Shown one piece after another: positions 35,197 through 48,402 of a DNA stretch of 64,000 bases (positions within the stretch are counted from its first letter, which is position 1; every line of letters begins with the position of its first letter). The stretch spans positions 12,933,611 to 12,997,610 of the forward strand of contig CM030716.1 in NCBI GenBank assembly GCA_017979445.1, in the 5' to 3' direction. Under the pieces are notes generated by a model that worked only from the letters and a program-made list of their open reading frames with translations, ran no database searches and had not been told where the DNA came from. The stretch comes from Akebia trifoliata (taxonomy: Eukaryota; Streptophyta; Magnoliopsida; Ranunculales; Lardizabalaceae). A program made the translations under genes and the position numbers.

Positions 35197-37215
35197 TTTC
35201 ATCTTCAGTATCAGAACTACTTATCATGGTTTTCATGCTCAAGAGTGCTCGGAAATTCCACTAAGTTATCGTTATGCATTAAACGCTGGATGCTTGTCCA
35301 ACAATAAAACATATAATATACTCGTATGTTGGATTTAAAGTGCTTTTGCTAGTCTTTGTATCTTTCTTAATCACAATGTTATTTTTTCATTGAGCATTAT
35401 AGCAACTTAATTTATTGTTCCTTTCCCTATTTAATGATTTTATTTCCAAAAAAGAAATCAAAATATAATTTGAATAAAGAGAAAAAAGTAAAAGGTAAAA
35501 TGAAAAAAAAAAGAAAAAAAAGAAAAAGAAAATAAATGACAGTCAATGGTTCAAGATCATATCCAAATCCATTCTTATATGATAAATTAGGGTTTGGAAT
35601 AAATTAGGGTTTGGAACGAGGATATAGGGATCCAACACGGAGCAAATCTAATAATGGGTTCATTACATGAAAAAATGGGTAAATTTGATGTCCCGGTCCT
35701 TCAAATTTACCCTCTTTTTGATTAAAAGGTTCGCATATTTACCCTCCTTTTTGATTAAAAGGTTCGCATCGAATTCACCCCTTTTTTCACACATTATTAG
35801 GTGAAATATATAAAGTCGAAGTTGGATCCAATTAGGATCATCATAATCATTATCAAAACCTTATCCCAAAAATTTGTTGTTGGCTTAATGAATCTTATTC
35901 CTACTCAATTCTTTTTAAAGCCTATCTTATGCTATTGAAAGCATCTCTATAGACTTTCAATGCTCAAATTAATGTTTTTTGAGTCTTCTACTTGTTACTA
36001 CTAATTGGGATTCTAATTAGTCTCAATTGACTTTCTTTTAATTTATCACCTACTGGGGTGACACATTCTCTCAAATGCTTCTTAATCACCCAACATCAAG
36101 CTTTGAGGAAACTAATCAATTAAAGGGATGACATCAACTATCAAACTCCTGTTAAAGTTCTTGTTTTAAATTATGAAAATAGTTGAACCAATTGTATCAT
36201 TTTGATGCACAAAACCAAGGATTTGGTACATTTTAGCATCAATACTAAGCTTTGATGGTTTACCCACATTCGGATCTAGTTGTAAGGTATCACCAATGAT
36301 AAAAGTCTTTCACTTGTTGTGTAAATGTCTTGTATTTTATTGCGCTACGCGGAGCTATGAGGAGATTTACATATTTTAGCAACTCCTGATTTTACAAATA
36401 GAGATCTCTATAGTTATAAAACATGTGATAAAATAGTGATTGTTCTTGTTTTGTTCCATGAACATAAGCACATTGTCGAACAACATAAATCCTTGTGTTT
36501 TGTGCGATTTTGTCTCTTTGTTAATTCATTTTTTTCAAAAAATGATATTGTAAACAGCCCAATTTGCTCGGGCCCACCTCAATAAAGGACCTCAAAAGTG
36601 CATTTAAAGCCAAAAATTGACAAAGGGCCTAAGGGTACAAATACTCGAAAATCCTATCTTTTACTCTAATAAAATGGCCCAAGGCCTTTATTTGACTCAT
36701 GGACTGATAACAACTCATTTTTCATTACAACCACTTTAAACCCAAAGCCCTTTTCAAACCCTAACCTAGATCAATTTCTAATCTAATCCAAATCCTAATC
36801 TTTAGCCAATTCCAATCAGCTACTCATTTCCTAACCTAGACCATAACCAACTTCTAAGCCCAATACCCTACCCATGTCTATTATCCTACCTTAAGTTCAA
36901 ATCCAACACTACCCTAAAACCCAATCAATACCTATTTGACCAAGGTCAAGGTCCACAAAGCATCAAAAGCTCATTCTCACAAGAGGTGGATACATGTCAT
37001 CACCACAATTTGCCTCTCAAATCCATTCCAACCAACCTCGTCATCACCCTCAAAAGCTACAATACCCATACCTCACTTCACATCTCATGTCATAATTTAA
37101 TCTCATAATTTTATTCAAAATCCTATCATAAGCAACCTCTATACTACATCACACTCCCTCGATCTAAAATCAGAATTCTAGCAAATTCAAATACAAGAAT
37201 AATATAAATACAAAA
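35197..37215 (+). repeat. 3' flank and composite downstream repeat, copy B
   Basis: The 3' flank of unit 2 (with AATAAA near 35303), then a duplicated short block (TTAAAAGGTTCGCAT occurs twice around 35725-35770), then the same LTR remnants as copy A. The R-U5-like motif is near 36465-36520 and the Tat-LTR-like start at 36549. The stretch at about 35758 represents the uninterrupted target of the insertion at 9048. Confidence 0.75.
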
Positions 37216-37978
37216 ACAACTTTCACGGTCCCTTTTGGACATTACAAATGGAATGTAATGTCTTTTGGATTAAAAAATGCTTCAAGTGAATTTCAGAATA
37301 TGATGAATGATATCTTCTCAAAATATTCAAAATTTATCTTAGTTTACATAGACGACATTCTCATCTTCTCTCAAAACTTTGATTCTCACTGGAAGCATCT
37401 TTATATATTTAGAAAAGCAATCCTAAAAAATGGACTTGTTCTTTCCTGAAGAAAAATTAAATTATTTTATATAAAAATACAATTTGTTGACAAATTTCCT
37501 GATGAAATAACTGATAAGAAACAATTACAAAGATTTTTAGGATGTCACAATTATGTTCTCAATTTTATAAAAAATCTAAAAGATGAACGAAAACTCCTTT
37601 TTGATTTTCTTAAAAAAAAAAAAAATAATGTATAATTATAGTTTACCCGTTCAAAAAATTAAACAAGCTGTTAAAGTCCTATCTTGTTTACATATTCAAA
37701 ATCCAGAATTACCAAAACTAATTCAAACTGATGCCTCTAAAATAGGATATGGAGGCATCTGAATCCAAAAACTAACAACAAATGAAGAACAAATTGTTAG
37801 ATATACCATAAGAATTTAGAATCTCTATCAATAAAATTATTTAACAATCAAAAAAGAGATTTTAGCAATTGTTTTAACAATTTTAAAATTTCTAAATGAT
37901 GTTTTAAACAAAAAATTATTGTAAAAAACTAATTGCAAATTTGCAAAAAATATTTTAGAACAAGATGTCAAAAATCTT
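37216..37978 (+). pseudogene. Caulimovirid-like RT-RNase H fragment, copy B
   Basis: Endogenous pararetrovirus (Caulimoviridae) remnant. The readable ORF 37258-37449 has the RT finger/palm segment with FGLKNAS and the catalytic YIDD motif, followed in shifted frames by an RLG-like thumb region and an RNase H portion containing a TDAS core. Stops interrupt the RNase H near 37760 and 37818, and frameshifts lie near 37450 and 37610. The N-terminal RT, protease, coat and movement domains are absent, so it is a short broken piece. It is separated from the neighbouring gene only by intron 1 sequence. Confidence 0.8.
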
Positions 37979-38239
37979 GTATGCAAGTGTAGGTGAGTTA
38001 TAATTACTCAAAAATATTTATGGATCTGTAGCTTTCTCGAGGGATATTTATAAAAGTTTACATTTTTAATCTACATTGCCATACAACTATTATTTTGGTT
38101 AAAATATTCTTAGTTCAATGCTTATTTTACAAACTTATGTTGTACAACAAAACTTACTAAAGTTATTCTCAATAAAGTGTTTTTACATAAAATACTGAAA
38201 CATTATTAAAATTTGTTGTTAATTTGGATATAAATGCAG

Positions 38240-39871
38240 GTAAGTTGTATATCAATTGGTTTGGAACAATTCCCAGGGTGAACATTGTGGACCCCGATTT
38301 GGCCAAGGAGGTTTTGTCTAACAAGTTGGAACACTTTGGGAATACCCATGTGAACCCACTAGTGAAGTTGTTTACAGTTGGGCTTGCACACTATGAGGGA
38401 AAAAATGAGCCAAACATAGAAGAATTATCACTCCTGCTTTCCACCTAGAGAAATTAAAGGTTGTTCCCCCTCCCCCTCCCCCTCCCCAACTCCATTTATT
38501 CATAATTTTTCATTTTCTTTTTCTCCCCATTAATCCGACATTTTTAAGGTTAAAACTTAAGTTATTTTCTTCTCATTGCTTTAGAAAAAAAAATCTAGTA
38601 ATTAATCAAATCATGCCGAAAAAAATACCAACATTAAACTTTGAAGCAATGTTGATATTGATTGGGTTCTTCTCTTTGTGTTGGTTACAGCGTATGCAAC
38701 CCGCCTTTTATAGTTGTTGTAGGGAGATGATCCATTAAAGCGCATGCAACCCGCCTTTCAAAAGCAACATCTCCAGAGGGGTCGTGTGAATTGGATATGT
38801 AGCTTGAACTCTAGAACCTAACCGGAGATATCATATCTCGAACCGCATTTGGTTGTAGCTTTGAGGAAGGGACACATATATTCCAACTCCAAAATGAATT
38901 GGCCGAGCTTCTTTCTCATTTAGACAATGTATACCCTTCAAATCATGCTTTAAAATGCTACATTGGCTCTGGTTTGTGTTGACTTCTTGATTCAGCGAAA
39001 TTACTCTCATGCAGGTATCTTCCCACAAAAAGGAACGCTAGGATGAAGCACATCAAAAGAGAAGTTCAAGGTCTGATGCGACAAGTCATCAAGAAGAGAG
39101 AGGAAGCCATAAGACAAGGAAAGGCTACTAAAGATGATTTGTTGGGATTACTAACGGAATCAAATCTTAGAGAGATCAAAGAACATGGTGAGTCCAAGAA
39201 AGCTGGAATGAGTATTTAAGAGGTGATAGATGAATGCAAGCTATTCTACTTCGCCGGGCAAGAGACCATGTCGGTTTTGCTTGTGTGGACTGAGTTTGTT
39301 AAGTATGCATCCGTAGTGGCAAGAGCGCGCAAGGGAAAAAGTCCTTGAAGTCCTTAAAATTGTGAGTATTTTCTTTGATTCCCTTTTCACTTGTGTTTGG
39401 CATGCAGGGAGTCAGTCCTCTAAAGAATTTCCCGAAATCTTCATTGCAGATAACCATGATTTTGAATGAGGTTCTTAGACTATACTCCCCATTGGTATTG
39501 CTCAATCGACGTACTTACGAGAGTACAATGTTAGGTGGGGTTTCTATTCCACCAAGAATACAACTCGTATTAATGACACTTCCCATTCATCATGATCCGG
39601 AAGCTTGGATGAAGATATAAAAGAATTCAAACCAGAGAGATTCTCAGGAGTTGCAAAGGCCGCAAAAAATCAATCTTCGTTCTTCCCATTTGGTGGTGGG
39701 CCACGATTATGTATCGGACAGACCTTCGCCATGATAGAGGTGAAGATGGGTCTTGTGTTACTTCTATAAAATTTCTCGTTCAAGCTTTCACCCTCATATG
39801 CCCATGCTCCTTGGGGTCCTGTTATTCTTTAAGCTCAACATGGAGCTCAGATCATCTTACAAAAAGTCTGA
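38240..39871 (+). pseudogene. CYP72A pseudogene, unit 3 (heavily damaged)
   Basis: Exon 2 (38240-38459) has a 1-nt deletion near 38403 that shifts the frame. Exon 3 (from 38691) contains a micro-duplication: 38740-38759 repeats the start of the exon. Its 3' end and donor site are deleted, joining exon 3 to intron 3 near 38910. Exon 4 (39015 to about 39361) has a TAA near 39217 and a deleted 3' part. Exon 5 (39450-39871) has a short deletion near 39607, a TAA near 39766 and a TAA near 39829, although the haem loop GGGPRLCIG is intact. No exon 1 is present; intron 1 sequence precedes from about 37978. Oldest-looking of the three units. Confidence 0.9.
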
Positions 39872-41096
39872 TTTCATCTTCGGAATCAAAACAACTTTTC
39901 TTGGTTTTCATGCTCAAGAGTACTCCGAAATTCGACGAAGTTATCGTTATGCATTAAATCCTGATGCTTGTCCACCAATAAAACATATAATGTACTCTTA
40001 TGTTAGATTTAAAGTGTTTTTGCAAATCTTTGTATCTTTCTTAATCACAATGTTATTTTTTCAGTGAGCGTTCTAGCAGCTTAATTTATTGATCCTTTCC
40101 CTATTTATAGATTTTTTTTTCCGAAAAAAGAAATCAAAATATAATTTGAATAAAATGAAAAAGAAAAAAGAAAATAAAGGACGGTCAATGGTTCAAGATC
40201 ATATCCAAATCCATTATGATTTTTGAAAAAATGGGTAAATTTGATGTTAAGGTCCATCGAATTGACCCTCCTTTTTGACTAAAAGGATCGCATCGAATTC
40301 ACCCCTTTTTCACACGTAGGAGACCTTATTAGGTGACATATATAAAATCAAAGTTGGATTCCAATAAGGATCATCATAATCATCATTGAAATCTTGTCCC
40401 AAAAATTTGTTGTTGGCTTAATGGATCTTATTCCTACTCAATTCTCTCTAAAACCTATCTTATGCTATTGAAAGCATCTCTATATCTACTTACAATGCTC
40501 AAATTAATGTTTTTTGAATCTTCAACTTGTTACTACTAATTGGGGTTCTAATTAATCTCAATTTTACTTTCTTTTATTTTATCGCCTATTGGGTGACCAC
40601 ATTCTCACAAATGCTTCTTAATCACCCAACGTCAAGCTCTGAGGTAACTAATCAATTAAAGGGATCATATCAACTATCAAAATCTTTCTAAAGTTCGCGT
40701 TTTAAATTATGAAAATAGCTGAATCAACTGTATCATTTTGATGCACAAAACCAAGGATTTTGGACATTTTAGCATCAATACTAACCTCTGATGGATTTAC
40801 CCACATTCGGATCTAGTTGTAAGGTATCACTAATGATAAAAGTCTATCACTTGTTGAGTAAATGTCTTGTATTCTGTTGCGTTATGCGGAGCTATGAGGA
40901 TATTTATATGTTTTAGCAACTCCCAATTTTATAAAGATAGATCTTTAGGACTATAAAACATATGAGAAAATAGTGATTGTTCTTATTCTATTCCATGAAA
41001 GTAGGCACACTGATGAACAACATAAATCCTTGTGTTTTGTGTGATTTTGTCTGTTTGCTATTTCTTTTTTTTTTCTTTTTTTTCAAAAATTGGTAT
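39872..41096 (+). repeat. 3' flank and composite downstream repeat, copy C
   Basis: Parallels copies A and B: AATAAA near 39977, the LTR R-U5-like block near 40990-41050, and the run up to the Tat-LTR-like start at about 41097. No gene recognised. Confidence 0.7.
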
Positions 41097-42350
41097 TATA
41101 GACATCCAATTTGCATGGACCCACCTCAGTAAGAGACAACAAAAGTGCATTTTAAGTCAAAAATTGACAAAGGGCATAAGGTACAAATCCTCGAAAACCC
41201 CACCTTTTGCTCTGACAAAATGGCCCAAGGCCTTTATTTGGCCTATGGGCTGACAAACAACTCATTTAACCACTTCTAAACGCAAAACGCTTTTCAAATC
41301 CTATCCTAGATCATTTTCTAACCTAATCCTAATCATGATCCTAATCCTTAGCCAATTCCAATCACTTACTCATTTTCTAATCTAGACTATAACTAACTTC
41401 TAAGCCTAATACCCTACCCATGTCTATTATTTTACCTTAAATTCAAATCCAACGCTACCCTAAAATCCAATCAATAGCTATTTGACCAAGGTCAAGGTCC
41501 ACAAAGCATCAAAAACCCATTCTCACAAGAGATGGATACATGTCATCACCACAATCTACCTCTCAAATCCATTCCAACCAACTTAATCATCACCCTCATA
41601 AGCTACAACACCCATACCTCACCCCACATCTCATGTCATAACCTAACCTTATGATTTTCTTCAAAACCTTACCACAAGCAACCTTCAAACTACACCACAC
41701 CCTTTTTCCTTAATCAACTCACTTAATCCACCAAAAAGCTACACATGCTTACAACCTTGCAATTTATGGTCTTCTCTACCCTCCTAAAACCAGCTACTTA
41801 AATTGTCATACCTTAGTCATTCCCTCAATCAACCACCTCACTTAATTCACACTCAACTTAGGCATGGGTTGTAAGACCCAACTCATATGAGTCCAACCAA
41901 TGGGCATGGGTAAAAAATATCCATTTATCTTTTTTCCACTATCTTCAAATCCCAACTCCTCTCCAATGTCTCATATTATTTTTCCCCATTTCCTATTTTG
42001 GGACCCTTTTGACCCTAAAGATATCTCAAACCTCTATAAAAATCCACCATCTTTCTATAAAAATCTCATGCTTGAACCTTCTCTTTCAAAGTTCAAAAAT
42101 TCCACAATTTTTCTCTCTTTCTTACACACACAATCTCTCTAAAATCCCTTAAACTCCCAATCTCAAATCCCTATACTATTCTTTCAACTCCCAACCCCAA
42201 ATCTACTAATCTACATTTCTCTACACTAAAAGAAGGATCAAGATTCAAAATCCATCATTTGAAGAAAAAGAAGAGAAGAAAGACAAGAAACAAGGTAGGG
42301 TTAAGGAAAAAAAGGTGGTGTAATTGTTTTCCTTCCCCTTTTCGATCTCC
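41097..42350 (+). repeat. Diverged Tat-type LTR remnant, plus orientation
   Basis: Starts with TATAGACATCCAATTTGCA, comparable to the LTR start of the large element. Unlike copies A and B it is not cut by pararetrovirus sequence and continues through a TATA-like CTCTATAAAAATCC near 42033 to an AG-rich stretch (about 42250-42300) similar to the R region of the full LTRs. The right end is not clear. No coding potential. Confidence 0.55.
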
Positions 42351-43308
42351 TTCTTCTATTTCTCCCCCTCAATCTTAATTTTTTTTATATATGCCTAAGA
42401 AGTAATGAACACCCTGACCTATACTCGGTAGATTGGTCTTTGACTAGGTCGAAAGGATATGGGTTAAGCCTTTAAAAAGATATTTGTCTCTTACACACAC
42501 TTTGCACCCACCACTTCAAATTGTTTTAAGGTTATACCCTTTTTTCCAAAACTTTGACCCATGACTACAAAAACTTACACTTTTTAAAACCTGGTGATTT
42601 CAAGGCAAGACAAGAATAGGATTCCTTTCTCAATAAGGAAATCCTCATAATCTAGGCCAAGACTGAAATCCCTCACACCCGAGGATATAAAATAAAGTTT
42701 TTTTTTTCCATTTTTGTTATTTTTTTTTCTTTTTTAAATGGCCATATTCTCAAGGTTATCGCCCAAGGTGGAGATAGCAAAGTGCTTAACTCCTTCCTCT
42801 CAATCTAGATGGACCCCTTACCTAGATCTTAGGTAGATTGACTACTTGGTTGTCATGGTGAAAATGGATAAACTATTTGGTTAATTAAAGGTAATTGATT
42901 CAAGGATGTGTATGGTTCACTGAATTAGATTGGGAAATTGTTTTACATCATCGGATTTGTAGATACCTTCCGCTATGCATATTGCTCTGATAGTCATATT
43001 TATTGCTTGCATGTTTATTTTTCCCTCTATGCTTATTAGTATATCTATCTGTGGACACTAGGTTGATTACACCCTTTGTTAAATATTGACAAAGAGGGAA
43101 AGAATAGTTTTCACCGATGTATACTATCATGTTTCATGTCTACATGCAAACCATTAAGGAGGAGCGAAGTAGTTAAAATTTTAGGATTTTATATTTAAAT
43201 ACTTTTGTAAGATTCTATCAGGTATAAGCTTGTTTATTATTTTGGGAATATTTTTCAGTTTGATTTGTCTAGATTAGGTTTTGTCTTGTAATTAATAAAG
43301 GGAAAGAT
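42351..43308. other. Noncoding AT-rich DNA
   Basis: I see no gene, and the short ORFs are not convincing. The last bases (43297-43308, AAAGGGAAAGAT) form a purine tract directly before a TGTTAG, the arrangement expected at a PPT-LTR junction. Confidence 0.45.
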
Positions 43309-44660
43309 TGTTAGTTTCATATTTTTTCAATCTCGAGACTTAGTTGTGTGTCAGACTAATTTGCATTTGAAGACGAGTGAAGACTCCGGTAAAGTCGTTC
43401 ACCTCAAGCACCTCAACAAAACATTCCACATGTGTGTGCAAGTAGCCTAAAATGTAGTGAGACCACCTAGACCGTTACCCAACACCCACGTAATATGTAG
43501 GTCTTCTTAGAATATTGAAAACATTGAGTTCCACAATCCGTTATTCACTGGACTCTCTAGGAACCAATAATGGTTTTCCAGGGGTGCCAAAAGTGCTCCT
43601 TGGATGCCTCTCAACATCAACTAGACTCCCTAGACATCTTGGTGATAGTTTGGGGGATTCATATTGGTAATATCTACAATATCCTCGAATCGTTTGTTGA
43701 TTAGACCTTTTGGGAGTAAAATATGCCCAAAATAGGCAATTTTGATGTTCCGGGTGCCGCTGGCAACAAGCAGACCAATTAATGTCATTTCCACTTTGCG
43801 TTCCGGGCACCACTAGAAAGTAGCATTGTGCCATCGATAGAGAGTTCACTTTGAACTCTAACTTGAAAACTATAGTCGTTGGAGTTCCCGATGCCACCCA
43901 GAAATGTTTGGGTGCCACGTAGAAATGTCTAGGTGCTGCTGCGAGATGACTATTAGCTCACAAATACCTTTATAACTCAGCCCCTTGGCCCATTTGTTGG
44001 TTGATCAAATCCTTAAGAACTTGCTCCCAAACTTCCCTCATTTCTTGGAGTCCTCTCATGTCATTGAAACCATGGATTGATTGGAGACCATCCTCAACCC
44101 CATGTCCCTCTAGTTTGATCCACATTCATTTCACCCTTATTCACCCTTCCACACACATTGGCACATCATTTTGAGCAAGAAACTGAAGTTGATGAGGCTA
44201 CGTACAAGGAACAAAAGTTTACGGATGAAGTGAACAACAAGGACTCGAAGATCTCAAGCATCAAGTAGGAAAATCCTTGTGTTGAATCAAGTCTTTGTAA
44301 GTTTTGTGTTTTCATTTTTACAAAACCTTCTAGAAGATGTTTCTTGGTTTTGCCTTGTGAAAAACTAAGCACTTGCTAGAGTCGAGGACTCTCATCAAGT
44401 TTCAATGTTCAAAGTTACTCCTAAGGACAAAACTTAGAGTTAGAGTAAGGTGTTATCTCTTTCAAACAAGAAGGTAACGGAATTTAACCTAGGAAAAAAT
44501 TTCATGTACGGTTTGAGGTGAATTGAAAACCTCATTGATTAGTGAACACCAAAACCTTTGTGAAGGTGACCTTGGGAGTGGACGTAGGCACATTGCTGGA
44601 CCACTAAAATTTTTATATCTCTTGTTTCATTTACATTTCAGTCATATTTACACTTGAATG
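43309..44660 (+). repeat. Putative LTR (copia-like) at the start of the right repeat copy
   Basis: TGTTAG follows a purine tract, and near 44577 there is the GTGGACGTAGGCACATTGCT motif that many plant LTRs carry near the R-U5 boundary. The 3' boundary is uncertain, and I do not see a standard tRNA-Met PBS after it. The equivalent part of the left copy begins at window position 1. Confidence 0.4.
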
Positions 44661-47353
44661 GTTTGCATGCCATGAATGTATGTATGCCATGAATGACATG
44701 AGTTGAATACATAAATTTTAAGTGTAATTTGGTTTATTTTCTAACTAGAGACCTAGTATAAAATCGAGGGAATAAACCTAAGTGATCGCATAGTTAAATT
44801 AACACACCTAGGTGAATTTAAATAATTAGAAAGAATTTTTAAATTATCCTATTCATCCTACTCTAGGGCTAGACAAGGTACAAAGTACACAATTTCATGA
44901 TTTTCAATCAATTTATTCAAATTATATAAAATTTAGATTTTCGATTTTCAATCGGTTTATTCAAACCGTATAAAATTCAGATTTTTTTGATTTTCAATTT
45001 TTTTCACAATCATGTAAAATTTTGAATAACTATTGCTTTTGTTAAATCTTATAAAATTTCTAATTTGGGATTATCAATAATTTTTCATTAAACCTTTAGT
45101 TTCTTGATTCCCAATTATGGTTATATTACGATGTTGCCATGTGAGTATTGTTTTAAAGCATGTTACTTATTAAGTTTCCATAGTTGTGACCCTATACTTA
45201 TAAACGTTTATGGAGTATTATTATATCGGCATCTTTTGAAGAATAAACTTAAACTTTAGTAAATATTATTGCCCAATATACATATACATGAATTTTATTA
45301 ATTTTGTAACTGTAAAAGTAGCATAAATTAGTAAAATTTATGAAATATCAAATTGTATTAAATTTTGGTTATTAGGGTGACAATAAAGAACAATAATATT
45401 TATAACGGTAGACTGAATTAGGTAAATCGGATTAGCCCAAAGGAGAATTTCATTCAACTAATTGGAGTCTGGGTAAGGCAATAAATTTACATGAATTTTG
45501 ACAGACGTTGGATTGGATACCTAAAGGTAATCAAAGTCACTAAATAAATTATGTAAATTATATTAGTCTTGCAAGATATTTATTTTTATTACCCTTACAA
45601 ATGAGTGAACATTCAATATATCTAGTTTTAACCCAAAGGATAAATTTTAGGTGATATTGATAAATTTATTAAATAAAACTCAAAGAACTTATTAAAACAT
45701 TATCTTTATCTAATTCTTCTACCATTCCGATCCTTATTAGATCTAATTTTTTGAAATTGTATGAACACGTCCAATTCACTCTGGGCATTCAAGATCTTGA
45801 CCTAATACTTATTTATACGAAGCTTACAGATCTCATTGAAGATAGTACGACATCAAGACATTCCTATCCCAGAATGATAGTGCATTAGAGTATCTAAGGG
45901 TTGCGTAAGAAAAATTCAAATCTGTTGATAACTTATTCGTAAGTACTCTTATGGCTAAGTTGATAGACTATAAAGTACGATGAGGCCTATGGAATTCAAG
46001 ATCATATCCTTAACATGACTAACAAGACTATAACTTTAGTTTGAGTTTAGTCTCCTTTTGTTGACTGTAGGATAGTCTTAGATCGTTGTAGAGATCGATG
46101 GTCTCGATCGGGTGAGTTAGGTGCCTAGTACCTTTCGAAACTTATAATTTGATCCCTTTCTCTATGTCTTTCTCGTAGACTGATAAAAATTCTATTCAGA
46201 GTCATTTTATGATTCCTAGACCTAAACTAGGTATTAAAGTCCCAAAAACATTAGGATTTACATTTGCTTGAGAATCAACCGAGGCACTTTTAGAATCTCT
46301 TTTCACCAGATAATCGTATAACTTTAGATTGTTGGGGAATCCTTTTTGATAGGCAATGATTGTCGTAGGATCATCACAATTATCAATCTAAAGAAACTTT
46401 GTTTTGAATCGGTGAGTGTATCCTCTTATGGTCTATCCAATTTTATTCTTGAGGTAAAATAGAGAGTCTACCCCCTTTTATTGTTGTCGACTTCTCATGA
46501 GTTGTGCTATGATGCTCATGCAAAGACTAGAGAAATTGCTTATCGACCTTAGAGCAAGTCTATGGAACAATGTCAAGGCTGCTCTATATAAGCTCGACAT
46601 AGGAAAGCATCTTTCCCTTTTTCGAGTTCTATTACCTGCTTTTAATGGTAGAGATGTTCCATCGGATCAACAGATCCTTACAAATGGAGGTTCCTCAAAT
46701 CTTGGATTGCAAATTGAGCAAGTTGCTCAGTTGACTTTCCCTTTTCAAGTGTCACCAGAATGTTGAGTTCTTTCTTTTGTTTATTCAATGTAGAGTCTAT
46801 TTCATCTCGATTGATGAACTCACCATCATTTTGCCTTACTTCCAACTATTCTACTTCTCGGTGTTTTACATTTTTTACTCTATTTCTCTATCTTACTCTA
46901 CTTATAGAATTGGAACGTTGATGTTCTCTAGAGGTTGATTATTCTTTTCTCTTTATTGTGTACCATGATTCGAAGTATTGATTGCATCTCAAGGGTGATT
47001 TTCCCCCGGACCATTATGTTAAGTTTGTAGAGTTGCATTCTCTTGATGCAAAAATGCAACAGTTTCTTATTGCTCTTACATTTGGATTTGAACTCTTTGG
47101 AGTTTGTTCGTCGCATAAAGGTGTATCTTAATAGAACAAGAATTAATATAAAATTAAAATTACAAAACTAGTTTAGATTGGCAAGTAAAGTCGTTCCATT
47201 GAGGATTGGGAGAATGATTTTTCAGAGTTTAGAAAACCAAAGGAAAAAGTTTATGATTTTGAAGAAAAGTTAAATTTTATAGAAAATAATTAAAACTAAT
47301 TAAAATTAAGAAATACTTGCAATTTGAGAAAATATAAGGAGAATAAATCTATA
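43459..47353. repeat. Right copy of the 3.9-kb direct repeat
   Basis: Same sequence and orientation as 1-3912 with scattered substitutions and small indels. It includes an open frame at 46497-46766 (89 codons, central part NNVKAALYKLDIGKHLSLF) whose counterpart in the left copy (about 3090-3345) is interrupted. I do not recognise this protein. The match ends at about 47353. Confidence 0.85.
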
Positions 47354-48400
47354 CATTTTACCGGATTCGGGTCAGTGTTCAATTTTGCCGCAACCCCCAT
47401 GTGCGAATGGTATTTGGGTCAGTGTTCATCAAACAAGTCAACGCAGGTCTGGTCAAACTACGCTGGAATAGTTGGCGGTTGAGACTAGAGAAGTCATTGT
47501 AGCCAGTAATTAATGGTAGTAAAAGTATCTTAAGACATTCATTTAGCACAACTTAGTGAAGTTATTTAAGTGTGGACCCACTAGCATTGCAACCGTTGAT
47601 TTTGCAATTATAGGAGATTATACTAAAGGGTATCCAATCATAAAGCTGTGATGTTAGTTTAGTTACCTAAAGAGGTGGTGGGTGTAGAATGTGTTTGGTG
47701 GTGGGTGGTCATGAGCTCTTTGAGTTGAAATTGCATGCCGTTTATGAAAGCCCTAGTTCCCTGTAGTGACTCCTTTATGACTTCTTTCAACTCGCTTAAA
47801 GCCATGTTGTAAGTTTCCTGTCCATTTCAAATAAAGAAAAATCGATTGAGATAGTTCCAACGCAGGAGATATAATTTGGTGGACTTAAAAATAAGAATAA
47901 TGCTGAAGTGACCTCAGACTGGAACATCATCGCACACTGATTATCTTCCTCACCAAAAGTAAGCTCATTTCGAAACTTTTTACCCATATAAGATGAAATA
48001 ATTCAGCAATGGTGTGGATTGCCCTTATTAATTGTGGGATGCTTTTACAAGTGCCCTTAAAATTTTGACTAAAAAAGAAAACGGAAAAGATACTATATGA
48101 AAATGGTTTAGGTATAAGTGTATAAGTGTATAATAACTCCAATACTTGGAAAAACTTTCAAAAATTCTTGTGTAACTTTTCACATCCATATCCACATATT
48201 TAAAACTCCCCAATCATTTTTAGATTTATTTTTTTATATCTCATTTTTTCAAAATCACCAGTCTTGACTTTGAACTTATCCGGGCGATCTAGCTCTTCTC
48301 TTTACTTGTGCAATCTTTCAATACTACCCACTTTCACTCACAAGTTGATGAACTATGTATTTTTTTCGGATTACTTGTGAACTATTTAATTATGATTGTT
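47354..48400. other. Noncoding DNA without recognised features
   Basis: Nothing with coding or repeat evidence was found. Short ORFs around 47796-48213 on the minus strand overlap each other and look like chance. Confidence 0.5.
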
Positions 48401-48402
48401 TT

